Assembly: GCF_014202115.1 (NCBI RefSeq)
Contig: NZ_JACHFW010000005.1
Location: 62,001 to 126,000 of the forward strand
DNA length: 64,000 nt
Source: Catenibacillus scindens
GTDB taxonomy: Bacteria; Bacillota; Clostridia; Lachnospirales; Lachnospiraceae
Direction: 5' to 3'
Of this stretch, positions 17,117 through 25,783 are shown piece after piece. Every line of letters starts with the position of its first letter. The stretch's first letter is position 1. Both the position numbers and the translations under genes were made by a program. The notes beneath the pieces were generated by a model. It saw only the letters and a program-made list of their open reading frames with translations. It had not been told where the DNA came from and searched no databases.

Positions 17117-19072
17117 TTATACAAAGGGACGTGCCACACCCTTAATACTGCCGTGGAAACTTGTGATCACAGGACTTACAATGACTTGATTGTTTGGCTC
17201 GCACCAGGACTCAATCACCTGATTATTGCCAAGATAGATCGCCACATGGATCACCGCCCCGGTGGAAGCGTTCTGATAAAAGATCAGGTCGCCCCGCTGT
17301 CTCTGGGAATAGGGCACTTTCATAAATTGTGAGGAAGCCCACATGCTGGCCGACTCGTATTCATATCCCGGCTGGGAATGGCGGATGGGATTAATAGGGC
17401 TCACATCCATCCCGGCAGCATACAGGGCCTGCATAACAAGGCCGGAGCAGTCTACGCCTGTGCCGGGAGCCCCGGAAGCGCCCACCACATAAGGCGTGCC
17501 AAGATACTCGTAAGCTCTGGCAATCATAGCTTCAATACAATCGCTGCGGCCGCTGAGCGGGGTGATCTGATTGGGCGATACATAGGCACCCATATAATAC
17601 CAATCATCCTTAGAAAATCCCATGGCCAGCCATGTCTCAAGATCCACAACGCCTGTCTGAGGCAGTCCTTTGGCTCTCTGGAAGCTCTGGACCGCAGACT
17701 GTACAGCATATGTATACCGGCAGGCAGTAACCATTCCTTTATACCGTCCGCCATTGACCCCAAGTCTCTCAATGACTTTGGCAACTTTCAGTCCCATATG
17801 GCCGATGGACAGATTGTAGTCGGCAGTGCCAATATTTGGCGTATCGTTACTGATCTGATAATACTGAGCCGGGTTTTGATAAAGCCGGTCGGAAGCGTCA
17901 ATACTTCCCCGGGTAATGCCATATCTGGCACATAATTCCGTAAACTCCGGAGATTCCACAAATCCTTTTAAAATATAATCTTTCGGATATCCCTGATCTA
18001 AAAGAGCTACCCATTCTCCCAGTCCTTCAGCGTCCGGTTCCCGGTCCAGGAGAGTCCGGTAAAGAACAGACGCATAGTCGCTGCTGGACAAATTTTTCCC
18101 GGTAAATTCAGGGCTGTCCACAAAACCTTTGACAACATGGGCCGCAGTCTGGTTCTTATCCGTCAGCACTTTTGTCCATGATTCCCGTCCGTCCACATCA
18201 AAAGGACGCCCCAGAACCAGTTCATATAAGCGCATGACAAACCGTGCCACCTCCGGGTGCTTGTCCACGGCTGTTGTCAGGGGAATCTCTCCCACCAAAA
18301 TGCCGCTCTGTTCACACAAACCTCTAAATTCCTGGGACTGTACAAACTGTGAGCAGACCATCAGGCGTCCAAAGCCTTCCTCGATAACGCCAATCCAGTC
18401 GGATTTCCCCTCTGCGTCCGGTTCGCGGCCAAGGATGGTTCTGTACAAAACAGTGATATATTCATCGTCGCTGAGTTGGTTATCCTTAAACTCATCGCTC
18501 CACAAAAAGCCGTAGACTAGATCAGCGCCGGTCTGTCCCCCGTTTTTAAGCTGATTACACCAGGCCAGAAAGCCCTCCTGATCCGGCTCTCTTCCAAGGG
18601 TAAGCTCATAGAGACGAGTGACAAAATTTCCAATAAGTTCATCTTCGCCGCCAACACCGAAAGTGCCATAATCAAAGCCGTCATCAGGAACCTCACTTTG
18701 AACTTCCGTCTGAGTCTGCTGATCCTGCACGCCCTCCATCGCCTGGGGAACGGTTACCTTCTGAGCCGTTGTCTCCGGCGCTGTTGTCTCTGGAACTGTT
18801 GTCTCCGGCGCTGTCATCTCTGGCGCCGACGTCTCTGGAACTGTTGTCTCCGGCACTGTCGTCTCTGGCGCCGACGTCTCAGGTACTGTAGTTTGCGGTA
18901 CAGTTGTCTCAGGTGCCATGGTTTCAGGTACTGTCGTCTCCGGCGCCTGGCTTATTTCCAGCGTCTGCCCATTTACCTGAACCGGGACTTCAGAGGCATA
19001 TACGCCGGGAAGTCCGGTCATGGACACGGATAATGTGAGCATAGCAGACATAAGCATTACAGATTTTTTCAT
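17117..19072 (-). CDS. Secreted NlpC/P60 peptidase with DUF4214 repeats and peptidoglycan-binding domain
   Basis: Probably cuts peptide stems of peptidoglycan outside the membrane. Order over 651 residues: signal peptide (1-27, ending VYASE); a Thr/Pro-rich linker of PETTVPETSA-type repeats (43-112); four DUF4214-like units marked by LYExxLGRxPDxxG (near 154, 210, 282 and 337); a PG_binding_1-like domain (about 425-482, VQSFQRAKGLPQTGVVDLETW); and an NlpC/P60 domain (about 515-651) with catalytic Cys542 in VDCSGL and His609 in VIHVAIYLG. RGDLIF before the histidine is typical of the family. No sortase motif or membrane anchor is seen, so attachment is likely through the binding domain. The promoter at 19199-19226 is preceded by the same repeated site found before the HTH regulator. 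Confidence 0.9.
   Translation of the reverse strand: MKKSVMLMSAMLTLSVSMTGLPGVYASEVPVQVNGQTLEISQAPETTVPETMAPETTVPQTTVPETSAPETTVPETTVPETSAPEMTAPETTVPETTAPETTAQKVTVPQAMEGVQDQQTQTEVQSEVPDDGFDYGTFGVGGEDELIGNFVTRLYELTLGREPDQEGFLAWCNQLKNGGQTGADLVYGFLWSDEFKDNQLSDDEYITVLYRTILGREPDAEGKSDWIGVIEEGFGRLMVCSQFVQSQEFRGLCEQSGILVGEIPLTTAVDKHPEVARFVMRLYELVLGRPFDVDGRESWTKVLTDKNQTAAHVVKGFVDSPEFTGKNLSSSDYASVLYRTLLDREPDAEGLGEWVALLDQGYPKDYILKGFVESPEFTELCARYGITRGSIDASDRLYQNPAQYYQISNDTPNIGTADYNLSIGHMGLKVAKVIERLGVNGGRYKGMVTACRYTYAVQSAVQSFQRAKGLPQTGVVDLETWLAMGFSKDDWYYMGAYVSPNQITPLSGRSDCIEAMIARAYEYLGTPYVVGASGAPGTGVDCSGLVMQALYAAGMDVSPINPIRHSQPGYEYESASMWASSQFMKVPYSQRQRGDLIFYQNASTGAVIHVAIYLGNNQVIESWCEPNNQVIVSPVITSFHGSIKGVARPFV
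18770..18945 (-). repeat. Degenerate tandem repeat encoding a Thr/Pro-rich linker
   Basis: About 15-nt and 30-nt repeating units encode variants of PETTVPETSAPE in the secreted NlpC protein. Such tracts change copy number by slippage and usually span the cell wall. Confidence 0.75.
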
Positions 19073-19198
19073 TTTCCTTTTTCTTCCTTTCCCTGGAACT
19101 CCCTTCCTTGTGTATCTGCAGCGATCAGCCCGCCAAAAGCAGGTAGATTGAAGGCTGCGGATATCTGCTGCAAATATTGTCCAGTTTCTTCTTCTACC

Positions 19199-19226
19199 AT
19201 TATATCATGGTATTTTTCTTTCTCAA
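19199..19226 (-). promoter_or_regulatory. Predicted promoter of the NlpC/DUF4214 gene
   Basis: Minus strand TTGAGA (19221-19226), 16 nt, TATAAT (19199-19204). The start of transcription would be near 19192, giving a leader of about 120 nt. Confidence 0.65.
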
Positions 19227-19240
19227 TGTATTTTCCTCAA

Positions 19241-19259
19241 GAGGACATTTTTGAGGAGA
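19241..19259 (+). promoter_or_regulatory. Candidate operator: GAGGACA direct repeats, site 2
   Basis: GAGGACA (19241-19247) and GAGGAGA (19253-19259), again 12 bp apart with TTTTT between. It sits about 15 bp upstream of the -35 box of the NlpC gene, but in the opposite orientation relative to transcription compared with site 1. TTTTCCTC just before it (19231-19238) adds an inverted half. Confidence 0.6.
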
Positions 19260-19283
19260 AAAAGCTGATTCATTTTCATAACA

Positions 19284-19952
19284 TCAGTCTTTTGTCTCAA
19301 GAACTATGGCGATGCCCTCTCTGACAGTCAGCACTGCCCTGGCCCCGGTGATCTCATTGCTGACACACAGACTTTCCCCCTGATAAACCCGGTGGTCTTT
19401 TAAAGGATATTTCACGCCTTCCAAAGTAACCCCTTCCAGTGTCTGAGTCAGAGGGATCAGGGACAGATAATGGCCAAACTGCCCCTCCCTATCAATAGCC
19501 ATAGAACCGGAGAGAAGAAAGATAAGATTATTCTTGTCCTGAATATAAGCAGGTATTCCCGCTTTAAACGGCTGCAAAAGCATGGAAATATTAGCCAGAA
19601 CATGATCCAGCCGCGTTCCGGTGGCCCCCAGTATCCATATCTGAGATGTGTCGGGACATTCCCGGCACTTTGCTATGGCAAGTTTGAGGGCGATATCTGT
19701 ATCCGTGTAATCTTTTTCCGGGTTAAACCGATGGATTACCGGGCCATCGGGCATTTCTCTGTAAAGCTTCAGAATCTCTGGCTCCACAGTGTCAAAATCT
19801 CCCACAATATCTGTCAAAGGCGACGCAGCCAGCCTGAAAGCCGTTTCCAGACCACCATCTACAGCGATAATCTTATCAAAACAATGCTTTTTCAAAAATC
19901 CTGCGGCAAATTCTTCGTCTACAAAGCCGCCGGAAAGCAGCAAGATTTTCAT
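19284..19952 (-). CDS. thiN: Thiamine diphosphokinase (thiamine pyrophosphokinase)
   Basis: Converts thiamine and ATP to thiamine diphosphate and AMP in the cytoplasm. The 222 residues match the bacterial YloS/ThiN family: MKILLLSGG start, IAVDGGLETAF, the catalytic acidic motif DIVGDFDTV, EKDYTDTDIAL, and GATGTRLDHVLANI. GAGGAG precedes the ATG. It ends the priA-to-thiN run, next to rpe as in Bacillus. No TPP riboswitch is visible ahead of it. Confidence 0.95.
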   Translation of the reverse strand: MKILLLSGGFVDEEFAAGFLKKHCFDKIIAVDGGLETAFRLAASPLTDIVGDFDTVEPEILKLYREMPDGPVIHRFNPEKDYTDTDIALKLAIAKCRECPDTSQIWILGATGTRLDHVLANISMLLQPFKAGIPAYIQDKNNLIFLLSGSMAIDREGQFGHYLSLIPLTQTLEGVTLEGVKYPLKDHRVYQGESLCVSNEITGARAVLTVREGIAIVLETKD

Positions 19953-19981
19953 AAGCTTTCTCCTCTTTCCATTGTCTATCC

Positions 19982-20007
19982 TTACTATTCATGAAAGTGA
20001 ACAGTAA
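19982..20007. repeat. Short palindrome, family 1
   Basis: TTACTATTCA (19982-19991) and TGAACAGTAA (19998-20007), one mismatch, between rpe and thiN. Confidence 0.6.
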
Positions 20008-20011
20008 CAGT

Positions 20012-20674
20012 TTATCTCTTATATGTTTCAAAAATGTTTAAAAATCCTTTCACATTGTCTGAAAGAACTCCTTTAAATACCTGTGACCCAGCCACGATCA
20101 CATTAGCCCCGGCCTCAATGATCTCCCTCACATTATCAAGGGTAACTCCGCCGTCCACTTCAATATCTGTGTCCAGCCCCCGCTCCTCTATTTTCCGGCG
20201 CAGTGTCCGGATTTTTTCTGTCACAAAAGGAATATATTTCTGTCCTCCAAAACCGGGATTCACACTCATAAGAAGGACCATGTCCACATCATTCAGGACA
20301 TAATCCAGAGCCGACAGAGACGTGGCCGGATTGAGAACGACGCCGGCCTTTGCCCCGGCATCTTTGATGGCTTGGATTGTTCTGTGAAGATGGCGGCAGG
20401 CTTCCACATGTACCGTGATAATATCCGCGCCGGCTTCCCTGAAATCCTTTACATAGCGTGCCGGCTCATCAATCATGAGATGAACGTCAAAAACCCGGTC
20501 TGTACAGGGCCGGATTGAGCGGATCACCGGAAGCCCCAGAGAGATGTTTGGCACAAAAGTGCCATCCATCACATCAATATGGACGTACTGGGCGCCAGCC
20601 CGGTCCAGGGCCATAACATCTCTCCCAAGGTTGGCGAAATCTGCGGACAAAATTGAAGGTGCCAGTTTGAGCAT
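20012..20674 (-). CDS. rpe: Ribulose-phosphate 3-epimerase
   Basis: Interconverts ribulose 5-phosphate and xylulose 5-phosphate in the pentose phosphate pathway. The 220-residue TIM barrel has the family signatures SILSADFANLGRD, HIDVMDGTFVPNIS, MSVNPGFGGQKYIP and VDGGV, with metal-binding His and Asp residues intact. The ATG is preceded by GGGAGGATAC. It follows rsgA across a structured 178-nt gap and is usually co-transcribed with it. Confidence 0.97.
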   Translation of the reverse strand: MLKLAPSILSADFANLGRDVMALDRAGAQYVHIDVMDGTFVPNISLGLPVIRSIRPCTDRVFDVHLMIDEPARYVKDFREAGADIITVHVEACRHLHRTIQAIKDAGAKAGVVLNPATSLSALDYVLNDVDMVLLMSVNPGFGGQKYIPFVTEKIRTLRRKIEERGLDTDIEVDGGVTLDNVREIIEAGANVIVAGSQVFKGVLSDNVKGFLNIFETYKR

Positions 20675-20700
20675 AATCGTATCCTCCCTTATATTTTATA

Positions 20701-20842
20701 GGAAACGTCATAATAATTTTTATTATGACGTTTCCCGCGCCGATTTTTGCTGCGCAAAGCGCAGATCTTTCCTTGCAAAAATCGTGCGCATCCCCCGGAG
20801 GGTTTATAGTAAACGACAAATATATTTGTCGTTTACTATAAA
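20701..20842. repeat. Triple-hairpin intergenic element between rsgA and rpe
   Basis: Three structures in a row: a 16-bp palindrome (GGAAACGTCATAATAA, 20701-20716, with 20720-20735); a long imperfect stem pairing 20737-20750 with 20775-20789 and holding TGCGC/GCGCA inside; and a perfect 20-bp palindrome at 20803-20842. The two end palindromes begin alike (TATAGgAAACG and TATAGTAAACG), like terminal repeats of a non-autonomous element. There is no U-tract on the coding side, so read-through from rsgA to rpe remains possible. Confidence 0.75.
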
Positions 20843-20852
20843 GCCAGCGGTA

Positions 20853-21731
20853 TCAGTAACGCCGCTGGCTTTTAATTTCATTATAGAACGCCACATAATC
20901 CTCGTATCTGCTGCGGCTGATCTTTCCCTGATCCAAAGCGGCTTTTACCGCGCAGTCCGGCTCGTGGATATGGACACAGCCGTTAAATCTGCACTGATCT
21001 TCATAGGGAACAAATTCCGCGAAATAATTTTTCAGATCATTGGCTTCAATATCATTAATATATAAAGACGTAAATCCGGGGGTATCCATCACATAGGTCG
21101 CCCCTTCCAGATGAAAGAGCTGGGAGTGGCGGGTAGTATGACGTCCCCGCTGGATCTTGTGGCTGATATCGCCAGTGGCCATTGCCGCCTCCGGTTTGAG
21201 AAGGTTCATCATGGAAGATTTCCCCACCCCGGAAGGGCCGGCCAGCACAGTCGTCTTGTCTTTGAGTATGTTTCGGATGGTTTCAATGCCCCTGTCCCGC
21301 TCCACACTGGTAAAGACAAGACGGCTGCCGCAGTTTTTATAAATTTCTCCCAGCCGGGCAACCTCGCTGTCATCACTGATGTCCGTCTTGTTAAAACAGA
21401 TCACCGTATCCACATTCTGACGCTCCATAGTGATCAGAAAACGGTCCAGCATATTTAAGTTCGGGGCCGGGCTGGTCACCGCGAAAACGATCATGGCCTG
21501 ATCCACATTGGCCACTGCCGGCCGGATCAGGGCATTCTTTCTCGGCAATATTTTAATCACATTGCCCTCCCGGTCCCCCTCATGGGTAATCTCATATTCC
21601 ACCATATCTCCCACCAGAGGTTTGATCTTTTCATTTCTGAAAATACCTTTGGCCTTGCAGGCATAAACGCCTTTATCGGGATCGTGGACGTAGTAGAAGC
21701 CGGCAATCCCCTTAATGATCTTTCCCTGCAT
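20853..21731 (-). CDS. rsgA: Ribosome small subunit-dependent GTPase RsgA
   Basis: Circularly permuted GTPase that checks the late-assembling 30S subunit. The N-terminal OB fold is followed by the G4 motif FNKTD, then the P-loop GPSGVGKSSMMN and the DTPGF G3 motif, which is the permuted order of this family. The C-terminus has the zinc site built from C-X6-C-X-H pattern CRFNGCVHIHEPDCAV. I chose the start MQGKIIKG at 21731 because GAGGG lies just upstream; the frame extends five codons more. It follows prkC by about 20 nt. Confidence 0.96.
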   Translation of the reverse strand: MQGKIIKGIAGFYYVHDPDKGVYACKAKGIFRNEKIKPLVGDMVEYEITHEGDREGNVIKILPRKNALIRPAVANVDQAMIVFAVTSPAPNLNMLDRFLITMERQNVDTVICFNKTDISDDSEVARLGEIYKNCGSRLVFTSVERDRGIETIRNILKDKTTVLAGPSGVGKSSMMNLLKPEAAMATGDISHKIQRGRHTTRHSQLFHLEGATYVMDTPGFTSLYINDIEANDLKNYFAEFVPYEDQCRFNGCVHIHEPDCAVKAALDQGKISRSRYEDYVAFYNEIKSQRRY

Positions 21732-21751
21732 ATGTCCCTCTTTCATCTGGA

Positions 21752-23989
21752 TCAGTTATTAACCACCGCGCCACTGCTAACAGCGGCGCCGTTAATGTAA
21801 AGCTGCCATGTGGCCGGGGCCCCGTCGCTGCTGGTGACTAAATACTGGCTTTGCCAGTCTCCAGGCCCCATGGTCAGATCTCCCGTTGTCCACACCAAAG
21901 TCCCGCTGGCATTGTAGACATCCACCCGGACTGTGGCCTTCTCATTTTCCCCAAGTCCGCCGATAGGATTGCTCAGGCTGCTGAAATCCACTGTCCCTGT
22001 GTAGGTCTGCTGAGTACTGGACTGGGACTCCTCAGTGGCCTGAGTCTCCGGCCCCAGGCTGACAACAAGATCCACATAAGTGCCTTCCGCCACAGTGGAA
22101 CCCTGGGTCACACTTGCCCGGATCACCCGGCCCTCAGCCATGGAATCGCTATGTTCATAAGTTACATTGCCAGAGTTTAAGTTGTACTGAGAGAGGGTTG
22201 ACTGGGCATCTTCCAGAGTCATCCCCTCCACCATAGGCATCTGTGTGGTTGTCTGGGCCGCGCCCTGGCTGAAATAAATCATCACGCCCTGTCCGCTCTC
22301 CACTGTTGAGCCTGCCGGCGGATCGGTGCGGGTCACAAGATTTTCCTCCACAGTATCGCTGTTTTCATAATCAATGCCGGATATCTGGATACCTGCTGCA
22401 TTGAACGCGTTCAGGGCCTGATCGTAGGTGTAATTAGTCACATCGGGGACAACCAGTTCTTCCCTTGTGTTGATCCACACGTCAATGGTATCCCCCCGGT
22501 TCACCGTCGTTCCCGCGTCGGGATTCTGATCATAAATCTGATTTGTTTCCACGTCGCTGTTTTCGCCCTGCTGGATACTTAAATACAGCCCGTAATCCCG
22601 GAGTATAGACTGGGCTTCCTCCTGGGTCCGTCCATAGAGATCCGGAACAGGGACAGTTTCCTCACTCTCGGTCTGACTTTCCGTCTCCGTCTGGGACTCG
22701 GTGGAGGCTGCGGTATCACTTACACTTTCAATAACCGTCTCGCTGTCACTCTGTCCGGCGCCGGAGAACAGGCCGGCGGCCCTGCCGATTATAAAGAAAA
22801 TCACTACCACAAGAATAATGGCGCCCACAATTCCAAGGACCATCATCAATTTTTCCAGCGCCGGGTTGACGCTGTCATCATCCTCATCATCATTCCGGGA
22901 CGATCCCCGACGGCTGGTATTGGTTCCGTTTGTGGAGCGGCTGACCTGGGATCGTCCGTTTTGGGACGACTCTTCCGTACGTCCACCGCTGCCGGACGTA
23001 CTTGTGCTTCTCCCCGAAGATAGGGATGTACCCTGGACGCTGCTTCTGCCCGGTGCCGAACTTCCCCCGGATGACGGCGTTCGTGTCCCGTGGATTCCCG
23101 CATTATCTAATAGAACCGTCTGCTCATTGGCAATGGCTGACGGATTGTTCAGATGGACATATTCCCCGTCAGGATGGGTCAGAACCTTGCGCAGATCCGC
23201 AATCAGATCTCTGGCTGTGGCGTAGCGGCGCTCCGGCTTTTTTTGGGTACACTTTAAAATAATCTTCTCAAAGCTCCGGGGAATGGAGGGTTCTAACTTT
23301 CTCGGCGGAACCATCTCCCCCTGAATATGGAGGAGCGCCACGGCTACGTTTGTCTCTCCCTCAAAGGGAACCCGTCCGGTGAGCATCTCATACATGGTAA
23401 TGCCCAGGGAATAAATATCACTTTTCGCGTCGGAATAGCCGCCTCTGGCCTGCTCCGGCGAAATGTAGTGGACACTTCCTGCGGCGTTGGTCGTCACAGT
23501 GGTAGAATCCGCCATCTTTGCAATGCCGAAATCTGTCACCTTCACCTTGCCGTCCCTGGACATAATAATATTCTGGGGTTTTATATCCCGGTGTATAATC
23601 CGGTTATCATGAGCAGCCTGGAGACCGGAAGCGATCTGTACAGAGATGTTGAGAGCCTCCTTAATGTCCAGCTTGCCTTTCATTTCAATATATTTTTTCA
23701 AGGTGATTCCCTGAACAAGCTCCATAACAATATAGTGGATACCGTTCTCCTCACCGACGTCATAAACATTTACAATATTGGGATGGGACAGACCGGCCGC
23801 GGCCTGAGCCTCTACCCTGAACTTTTTAACAAAAGTCTCATCTACACTAAATTCCTGTTTTAAGACTTTGACAGCAACCAGGCGGTTTAATTTATGGTCT
23901 TTCGCTTTATATACATCAGCCATACCGCCGGAACCGATCTTCTCAAGGATTTCATACCGGTCTGCCAAATACATACCTGGAACTACCAT
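21752..23989 (-). CDS. prkC: PASTA-domain Ser/Thr protein kinase PrkC (Stk1)
   Basis: Membrane eukaryotic-type kinase that senses muropeptides or lipid II. Kinase domain about 10-270: glycine loop GSGGMADV, Lys41, HRD at 133-135, DFG at 153-155, and a Thr-rich activation loop (162-167). A basic Ser/Gly-rich juxtamembrane region leads to one membrane helix (about 381-402). Outside are three PASTA domains (from about residue 447; VPDLYGRTQEEA, VPDVTNYTYDQA, PMVEGMTLEDA), then an extra C-terminal domain of about 85 residues, probably beta-rich, that PASTA kinases do not always have. The ATG overlaps the prpC stop (ATGA) and has GAGGAGG upstream, so the two are translationally coupled. Confidence 0.96.
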   Translation of the reverse strand: MVVPGMYLADRYEILEKIGSGGMADVYKAKDHKLNRLVAVKVLKQEFSVDETFVKKFRVEAQAAAGLSHPNIVNVYDVGEENGIHYIVMELVQGITLKKYIEMKGKLDIKEALNISVQIASGLQAAHDNRIIHRDIKPQNIIMSRDGKVKVTDFGIAKMADSTTVTTNAAGSVHYISPEQARGGYSDAKSDIYSLGITMYEMLTGRVPFEGETNVAVALLHIQGEMVPPRKLEPSIPRSFEKIILKCTQKKPERRYATARDLIADLRKVLTHPDGEYVHLNNPSAIANEQTVLLDNAGIHGTRTPSSGGSSAPGRSSVQGTSLSSGRSTSTSGSGGRTEESSQNGRSQVSRSTNGTNTSRRGSSRNDDEDDDSVNPALEKLMMVLGIVGAIILVVVIFFIIGRAAGLFSGAGQSDSETVIESVSDTAASTESQTETESQTESEETVPVPDLYGRTQEEAQSILRDYGLYLSIQQGENSDVETNQIYDQNPDAGTTVNRGDTIDVWINTREELVVPDVTNYTYDQALNAFNAAGIQISGIDYENSDTVEENLVTRTDPPAGSTVESGQGVMIYFSQGAAQTTTQMPMVEGMTLEDAQSTLSQYNLNSGNVTYEHSDSMAEGRVIRASVTQGSTVAEGTYVDLVVSLGPETQATEESQSSTQQTYTGTVDFSSLSNPIGGLGENEKATVRVDVYNASGTLVWTTGDLTMGPGDWQSQYLVTSSDGAPATWQLYINGAAVSSGAVVNN

Positions 23990-24723
23990 CAGTCCACCTC
24001 CTCATTAAAGGGATCTATCACAATGGCTGTAATATTATCAAGTCCGCCATTGGCTTTCGCTTCATCAATAAGCGCATCTGTCACTTTTTCCATGGGCGTA
24101 TTTGTAATGATCTCAAGCAGGCCCGGATCATCTACCATATTGGATAATCCGTCGGAACACATGAGTATCCGGTCTCCCGGCTGCAGATCGACTTCAAAAA
24201 AATCCACACGAATATCCCAGGAAGCCCCGATGGCCCTGGTAATTATATTTTTGTCGGGATGATGCCGCGCCTCATCCGTTGTAATCTCACCGGCCCGCAC
24301 CATAGCGCCCACATAAGAATGGTCCTCAGTCACCTGATGGATCTCACTGTCCACAAGATAGAGGCGGCTGTCTCCCACATTGGCCACATACAGCGTCTGG
24401 TCCATAATAAAAGCGGCCACAAAAGTAGTGCCCATGCCGCTTAACTCGGAATGCTGGCGGGCTTTCTCCAGGACAAGCTCGTTAATATAATGAATGCCAT
24501 CATCCACCACCCTTATCGGTGTGTCCGGGGGCGCCTTCATCATATAATCAATGAAATTTTCCACAGACATTCGGGAAGCGTAATCTCCGGCTTTATGGCC
24601 GCCCATACCGTCAGCTACAATAAACAGGTTGGGAAGCTGGCCTACAGGCTCTTTGGAAAAATACATAAAATCCTGATTCATCTTACGCACAGAACCGATA
24701 TCTGATCTGCCAAATACCCTCAT
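23989..24723 (-). CDS. prpC: PP2C-type Ser/Thr phosphatase PrpC (Stp)
   Basis: Mn-dependent protein phosphatase that reverses PrkC phosphorylation. The 244 residues have SDIGSVRKMNQD, VADGMGGHKAGD, GDSRLYL, LCSDGLSNMV and DNITAIVI, covering the metal-binding aspartates of the family. The start at 24723 is chosen for GTGAGG upstream; a longer frame would run back into rlmN. It abuts rlmN and overlaps prkC by one base. Confidence 0.96.
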   Translation of the reverse strand: MRVFGRSDIGSVRKMNQDFMYFSKEPVGQLPNLFIVADGMGGHKAGDYASRMSVENFIDYMMKAPPDTPIRVVDDGIHYINELVLEKARQHSELSGMGTTFVAAFIMDQTLYVANVGDSRLYLVDSEIHQVTEDHSYVGAMVRAGEITTDEARHHPDKNIITRAIGASWDIRVDFFEVDLQPGDRILMCSDGLSNMVDDPGLLEIITNTPMEKVTDALIDEAKANGGLDNITAIVIDPFNEEVD

Positions 24724-24724
24724 T

Positions 24725-25780
24725 CTATTCCTCACTTTCCAGCGCATCTATGTAATTCTTTCTCAATTGGCCGCACGCGGCCTGGATATCTCTGCCCATT
24801 TCTCTTCTTATAGTAACATTTTCGCCGTATTTTTCAAGTTTATTTTTAAAATTCATTACTGCGCTGGCCTCAGACTGGCAAAAATCCCTCTCTTTTATGG
24901 GATTTACCGGGATCAGGTTAATGTGGGCATTGATCCCCTTCAAAAGGGCCGCGAGGGCCTTAGCGTCCGTCTCGCTGTCGTTGACTCCTTTCACCAGGCT
25001 GTACTCAAAAGTCAGACGCCGGTTATTATGGCTGTAATATTCCCGGCATGCGTTAAGGATCTGGTCAATGGAATAGGTGTTGGCCACAGGCATTAGCTCA
25101 CGGCGGCGCTCATCGCTGACCGCGTGAAGAGATATGGCCAGAGTGATAGTCAGATCTTCCTTTGCCAGATCATAGATTCTTGGAACAATGCCGCAGGTGG
25201 ACAGAGTAATGTTTCGCTGGCTGATATTAAGTCCCTGACTGTCTGAGAGCATTTTAATAAACTTCACCACATTGTCATAGTTATCCAGGGGCTCGCCGCT
25301 GCCCATAATGACCACATTGGAAATACGCTCACCCAGATCCCGCTGTATGGCGTAAACCTCTTCTAACATTTCCGATGGGGTCATATTCCGTTCCAGCCCC
25401 CCTAAAGTGGAGGCACAAAAACGGCATCCCATGCGGCATCCCACTTGGGAGGAGACACAGACTGAATTGCCGTGTTTGTACTTCATGAGAACGCTCTCAA
25501 TAATATTGCCGTCGGGCAGCCGGAACAAATATTTGCGGGTGCCGTCCAGTTTGGATATGTAGCATTTTACAGTCTCAAGAACAGTCAGCGTACATGTGTC
25601 CGCCAGCTTTTTTCGCAGACTGGCGGAAAGATTGCTCATAACCTCAAAGCTGTCCGCCAGCTTTACGTGAAGCCAGTCATAGATCTGGCGGGCCCGGAAA
25701 GGTTTTTCCCCTAAAGTTTCTGTGACAAACTGTGTCAACTGGGGCAGATCCAGAGATTTAATATCTGTTTTTTCAATCAT
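24725..25780 (-). CDS. rlmN: Dual-specificity 23S rRNA/tRNA (adenine-C2)-methyltransferase RlmN
   Basis: Radical SAM enzyme that methylates C2 of A2503 in 23S rRNA and of A37 in tRNAs. The 351 residues include the iron-sulfur motif CRMGCRFCAS, GGEP-like GSGEPLDNYDN, and the C-terminal catalytic cysteine in DIQAACGQLR. GGAGGGATG precedes the ATG. It is four bases from the rsmB stop. Confidence 0.97.
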   Translation of the reverse strand: MIEKTDIKSLDLPQLTQFVTETLGEKPFRARQIYDWLHVKLADSFEVMSNLSASLRKKLADTCTLTVLETVKCYISKLDGTRKYLFRLPDGNIIESVLMKYKHGNSVCVSSQVGCRMGCRFCASTLGGLERNMTPSEMLEEVYAIQRDLGERISNVVIMGSGEPLDNYDNVVKFIKMLSDSQGLNISQRNITLSTCGIVPRIYDLAKEDLTITLAISLHAVSDERRRELMPVANTYSIDQILNACREYYSHNNRRLTFEYSLVKGVNDSETDAKALAALLKGINAHINLIPVNPIKERDFCQSEASAVMNFKNKLEKYGENVTIRREMGRDIQAACGQLRKNYIDALESEE

Positions 25781-25783
25781 CCT

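Noticed and set aside
18770-18945. Tandem repeats near the NlpC gene as a possible CRISPR
   Set aside because: They are in frame, degenerate and encode a Thr/Pro-rich linker.
19953-20011. TPP riboswitch near thiN
   Set aside because: The gap is only 59 nt and filled by a family 1 palindrome; no conserved THI-box sequence is present.
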